Translations under genes and position numbers: made by a program
Notes under the pieces: model-generated
What the model saw: the letters and a program-made list of their open reading frames with translations, nothing else
What the model was told of the DNA's origin: nothing
Database searches by the model: none
Part shown: positions 61,203 through 64,000 of the stretch, piece by piece
How positions within the stretch are numbered: the stretch's first letter is position 1
Layout of the letters: the number at the start of each line of letters is the position of its first letter
Assembly: GCF_041359055.1 (NCBI RefSeq)
Contig: NZ_JBGJKZ010000001.1
Location: forward strand, 756,668 to 820,667
Source: Paenalcaligenes hominis_A
GTDB taxonomy: Bacteria; Pseudomonadota; Gammaproteobacteria; Burkholderiales; Burkholderiaceae_B
DNA: 64,000 nucleotides
Reading direction: 5' to 3'

Positions 61203-63085
61203 TACTGACCTCGTAGAAAAAGTTTGTCCAAATCGCCCATGCTCCAGTAAAACCAGGTGGGTCGGCCGTGGTTGCATAAGTCGGCGCGCTCTGTTTGTTC
61301 CATAGCTCGTAACAGCGCATTCATTTCGGTAATGCTTAACTGCCGATTGGCACGCACTGAACTGTGACACGCCATGGTAGAGAGTAGCTCGTTGCGTTGG
61401 GCCTCGAGTCTAGCCGAATTACCAAAACGATTTAAATCGGCTAATACGCCTCGTGCTAAGGCTTCGATATCGGCGTGAGCTAATAATGCGGGAACAGCTC
61501 GAACGGAAACAGAGGAGGGGCCGGTGGGACGCATAATAAGCCCTAGGCTTTCAAGTTGCTCTTGGTACTCTTCGACCAGAGCGCTTTCTGTTTGGGAGCA
61601 GTTAAATGCGACGGGTACTAGCAGTTCCTGCATAGGCAGCTCGCGCTCATTCATGTGCTGTTTAAGTTTTTCATACACCACGCGCTCGTGTGCAGCGTGC
61701 ATATCAACTAAGATCAGACCGTTTTTAACTTGGGATAAGATATAGACCCCATGCAATTGGGCTAAGGCCATACCCATAGGTAAGTCTGTGCCTGCTTCAG
61801 TAATCTGTTGAGGTAAGGTTTGGGCGTTGGTCGTAGGCAAAGCAACGGGGTCAAGCGCAGGCGCAATTTCTGAGTTCACTCTTTGATCCGCCGGCGCATA
61901 AAACTGTTGCCATTGTTCGGCTTTGGGTACAGGCTGCTCGTGTAAATCAATGCGCTGTTGATAGCGCGGCATGCTGCTGTAGCCACCGCTAGTAGAACGA
62001 AACCCCGTTGATGGCGCAGAAGCCGGTGGTGCAAAAGGTGCACTGTTCTGAGCGTCAGGGGTAAGGGGGGCAGCAGCCGTCAGGTGTTGGATGCGCTCGG
62101 CTTGGTTTTCCGCTAAAGCTTCTTGGAGGGCTTTATTTATAAAGCCAAACACCGCATTGGATTCACGGAAGCGAACCTCATGTTTAGCAGGGTGTACGTT
62201 GACATCTACGGCGTGGGGGTCAATGGATAAATACAAAATATAAGCGGGTTTGCGGTCGCCATGCAATACGTCTTTGTAAGCGCTTTGAATCGCTGCGGTC
62301 ATAACGCGATCACGCACAAAGCGGCCATTCACAAAGGTGTAGTTTTGATCGGTGCGGGGCTTAGCAAAAGCGGGGCGAATTATTAACCCCTCTAGACGAA
62401 TTAAGCCGGCTTCGGCCTCTAGGCCTACACTTTGCTCTACAAACTCAGTTCCTAAGATTTGCATAACACGGTCTTGAATCGTGCCAGCGGGCCAGTGACG
62501 ACTGGGCTTGTTGTTATGGAAAATACGAAAACTGACCTGAGGATAAGCCAAAGCAATGCGCTCAGCGGCAGTAATACAATGCCCTAGTTCAGTGGCCTCT
62601 TTGCGCAAAAACTTACGACGAGCAGGAATATGATCAAAAACCTGGCGCACATCAATACGGGTGCCTTGAGGACCAGCGCTAGGTTGGGGTTCCGTTTGTC
62701 CTGCTTGTAGTTCCCAAGCATGATCTTGATCTGCCGTGCGAGACCGTATGCTAAGCGTTGCAATGGAGGCAATAGATGGGAGCGCTTCGCCTCTGAACCC
62801 CATTGACGCTACGTTTTCTAACTCGTCCAGAGAGCGAATTTTACTGGTGGCGTGTTGAGTCAAGGCTAAGGGTAGTTCTGCTTTAGGAATACCCGTGCCA
62901 TCGTCATTCACGGCAATACGATTTACGCCACCGCCATCAAGACGAATTTCTATATTTTTGGCTTGCGCATCTAGCGCATTTTCCAGTAATTCTTTCAAAA
63001 TAGAAGCTGGGCGCTCGATGACTTCACCAGCGGCAATTTGGCTAACAAGGACGGGAGGAAGAGGTTGAATAGGGCGATAGGTCAT
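61202..63085 (-). CDS. mutL: DNA mismatch repair protein MutL
   Basis: Mismatch-repair matchmaker ATPase. 627 residues: GHKL ATPase domain (ELLENALDA, NDDGTGI, SMGFRGEALPSIA), a low-complexity Ala/Pro linker (about 335-430) and a C-terminal dimerisation domain. The latter keeps DMHAAHERVVYE (461-472), which fits the DxHA(x2)E(x4)E metal-binding endonuclease motif, plus ACHSSVRA and CNHGRPTW. So this MutL probably nicks DNA itself, as in Neisseria, unlike E. coli MutL, which relies on MutH. Confidence 0.96.
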   Translation of the reverse strand: MTYRPIQPLPPVLVSQIAAGEVIERPASILKELLENALDAQAKNIEIRLDGGGVNRIAVNDDGTGIPKAELPLALTQHATSKIRSLDELENVASMGFRGEALPSIASIATLSIRSRTADQDHAWELQAGQTEPQPSAGPQGTRIDVRQVFDHIPARRKFLRKEATELGHCITAAERIALAYPQVSFRIFHNNKPSRHWPAGTIQDRVMQILGTEFVEQSVGLEAEAGLIRLEGLIIRPAFAKPRTDQNYTFVNGRFVRDRVMTAAIQSAYKDVLHGDRKPAYILYLSIDPHAVDVNVHPAKHEVRFRESNAVFGFINKALQEALAENQAERIQHLTAAAPLTPDAQNSAPFAPPASAPSTGFRSTSGGYSSMPRYQQRIDLHEQPVPKAEQWQQFYAPADQRVNSEIAPALDPVALPTTNAQTLPQQITEAGTDLPMGMALAQLHGVYILSQVKNGLILVDMHAAHERVVYEKLKQHMNERELPMQELLVPVAFNCSQTESALVEEYQEQLESLGLIMRPTGPSSVSVRAVPALLAHADIEALARGVLADLNRFGNSARLEAQRNELLSTMACHSSVRANRQLSITEMNALLRAMEQTERADLCNHGRPTWFYWSMGDLDKLFLRGQ

Positions 63086-63201
63086 AGTTTTACAATATTA
63101 AATCTAGTCACCATTGTAGTGCATGCACAGTATTAAAACTGACGTACAATGCTTGCTGTATTTGTTCTTGCCTTAATGATTTGTGCTCTTGAAGGGATAT
63201 C

Positions 63202-63837
63202 ATGCCAGAGATTTTAACCATGCTGCTCCATATCGATCAGTATTTAGGTATTTGGGTTGAGCAGTATGGCGCTTGGATATATGTCATATTGTTTTTAATT
63301 ATTTTTGGTGAGACTGGGCTTGTTATTCTCCCTTTTTTACCCGGTGATTCCTTATTGTTTATTGCCGGTGCGTTTGGTGCTACGGGCGCATTAAATCCAT
63401 TTTTATTGGCTTGTTTGCTCTTTGTGGGGGCCGTATTAGGCAATACAGTGAACTATCATGTGGGTCGTTACATTGGCCCCAAGGTGTTTACTACGGAGTC
63501 TCGTTTTTTAGATAAAAAGGCCTTAATCAAGACTCAGGCTTTTTATGCCAAATACGGCGGCATTACTATTGTGCTATCGCGGTTTTTACCTGTATTTCGT
63601 ACGTTTGCCCCCTTTGTGGCGGGGGTGGGCAGTATGCCAGTGTGGCTGTTCCAGTTTTATAATGTGCTTGGGGCGGCTTTGTGGATTTTCGGCTTAATTA
63701 CTCTAGGTTACTTTTTTGGTAATGTGCCTATTATTAAAGAACACCTAAGCACTATTGTGTTGCTTGGCTTAGCGGCAGCCGTTGTGCCAGTGGTGCTTGG
63801 AGTAGGGTGGCGCTTTATCAAAACGCGTCGCAAATAA
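63202..63837 (+). CDS. DedA family membrane protein
   Basis: Inner-membrane protein of the DedA/VTT family, implicated in undecaprenyl-phosphate or phospholipid flipping and proton-gradient homeostasis. 211 residues, AAGGGA upstream of the ATG. Motifs: FLIIFGETGLVILPFLPGDS, GNTVNYHVGRYIG and the arginine motif FLSRFLPVFRTFAPFVAGVG (as RFLPVFRTFAP). About four to five membrane segments. It stands between mutL and an amidase gene that are usually adjacent. Confidence 0.92.
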   Translation: MPEILTMLLHIDQYLGIWVEQYGAWIYVILFLIIFGETGLVILPFLPGDSLLFIAGAFGATGALNPFLLACLLFVGAVLGNTVNYHVGRYIGPKVFTTESRFLDKKALIKTQAFYAKYGGITIVLSRFLPVFRTFAPFVAGVGSMPVWLFQFYNVLGAALWIFGLITLGYFFGNVPIIKEHLSTIVLLGLAAAVVPVVLGVGWRFIKTRRK

Positions 63838-63854
63838 TAAAACGCCGCTTTAAT

Positions 63855-63905
63855 AAAAAGACCCCAAAAAGTTGCAGGGCTACTTAACTTTTTGGGGTCT
63901 TTTTT
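63855..63905. terminator. Bidirectional terminator after dedA
   Basis: A 19-bp perfect stem, AAAAAGACCCCAAAAAGTT with AACTTTTTGGGGTCTTTTT, around a 12-base loop. It ends dedA on the plus strand and lies 21 bases past the stop of the minus-strand amidase. Confidence 0.85.
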
Positions 63906-63925
63906 ATGCAGAGAAAGTGCTGTGA

Positions 63926-64000
63926 TTAGCCACGCTGAGCTAAGGCCGCACCATTTTTAAAATAATCTTGGATGCCACTAAGCATGGCCCGTGCTAATTT
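63926..64000 (-). CDS. amiC: C-terminal end of a probable N-acetylmuramoyl-L-alanine amidase (partial)
   Basis: The last 24 codons of a minus-strand gene enter from the right edge, stopping at TAA 63928-63926. The readable part includes LARAMLSGIQDYFKNGAAL, which fits the closing helix of AmiC-type zinc amidases (AxAIxxGIxxYF). An amidase gene next to mutL is the usual betaproteobacterial order, which supports the call. AmiC cleaves MurNAc-L-Ala bonds in septal peptidoglycan. Only a fragment is visible, so the name is provisional. Confidence 0.6.
   Translation of the reverse strand, partial: KLARAMLSGIQDYFKNGAALAQRG

Noticed and set aside
61203..61370. Longer MiaA starting at 61370
   Set aside because: The extra residues do not look like MiaA and lie inside the mutL coding end; ATG 61202 coupled as TAATG to the mutL stop gives a normal family N-terminus.
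1..64000. CRISPR array, insertion sequence, prophage or defence island
   Set aside because: No spaced direct repeats, transposase or integrase motifs, or restriction/toxin genes were seen. Gene content is housekeeping throughout and codon use looks uniform.

Overview
This window reads as a chromosomal core region of a betaproteobacterium, most likely family Alcaligenaceae (order Burkholderiales). The pointers are a MurE-MurF fused ligase of the kind known from Bordetella and relatives, the block lpxC-dciA-M23 peptidase-secA directly after ftsZ, the HAD hydrolase-pcnB-folK block, amgK-murU beside lptD, and purM/miaA/mutL/amiC in one neighbourhood. Base composition looks close to 50% GC by eye, low for the family. 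Paenalcaligenes- or Oligella-like genera would fit, but the genus is a guess. I see no transposase, integrase, phage gene, CRISPR array, restriction system or rRNA.

Bases 1-17850 hold the division and cell wall (dcw) cluster: murEF (5' end cut by the window edge), mraY, murD, ftsW, murG, murC, ddlB, ftsQ, ftsA and ftsZ. The genes from murEF to ftsQ all overlap by 1-11 bases. Then come lpxC, a divergent dciA/M23 peptidase pair, and secA with a clear terminator. Bases 17987-21910 form a compact three-gene operon: a GltS-type transporter, a YtcJ-like metal-dependent amidohydrolase and a CobW-type G3E GTPase. This is the most interesting candidate functional unit. Opposite to it run mgtE, a hotdog thioesterase, an M20 amidohydrolase and an inositol monophosphatase-family gene (21907-26001).

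Bases 26039-31523 carry mnmC, a divergent GH31-like glycosidase, tRNA-Lys(UUU) with a near-consensus promoter, an unrecognised 256-residue protein and a small Cys-rich protein. metNIQ (methionine ABC import) follows at 31764-34251. Bases 34302-36805 (minus strand) hold a coiled-coil membrane protein and the MurU/AmgK cell wall recycling pair. They diverge from lptD-surA-rsmA (36943-41506). A minus-strand block (41503-48302) carries an SpmAB-like fusion, gloA, a YgjP-like metallopeptidase, plsC, gmhB, glyS and glyQ; the last four are linked by TAATG/TAGTG stop-start overlaps.

Bases 48539-56306 (plus strand) carry an enoyl-CoA hydratase, class I fumarase and a complete tricarboxylate uptake system (TctD-TctE two-component regulator plus TctCBA transporter). 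The end of the window has folK-pcnB-HAD hydrolase (minus), purM (plus), mutL-miaA (minus, TAATG-coupled), a DedA protein (plus) and, at the right edge, the last 24 codons of what looks like an AmiC-type amidase. Coding density is very high. The only stretch over 300 bases without a protein gene (30153-30486) is occupied by a hairpin, the tRNA-Lys promoter and gene, and two terminators.

Nothing here is clearly a new defence or mobile system. The best leads for unusual biology are the transporter/amidohydrolase/G3E GTPase operon, the GH31-like enzyme with an altered substrate pocket, the orphan 30487-31257 protein, and several unexplained intergenic hairpins.
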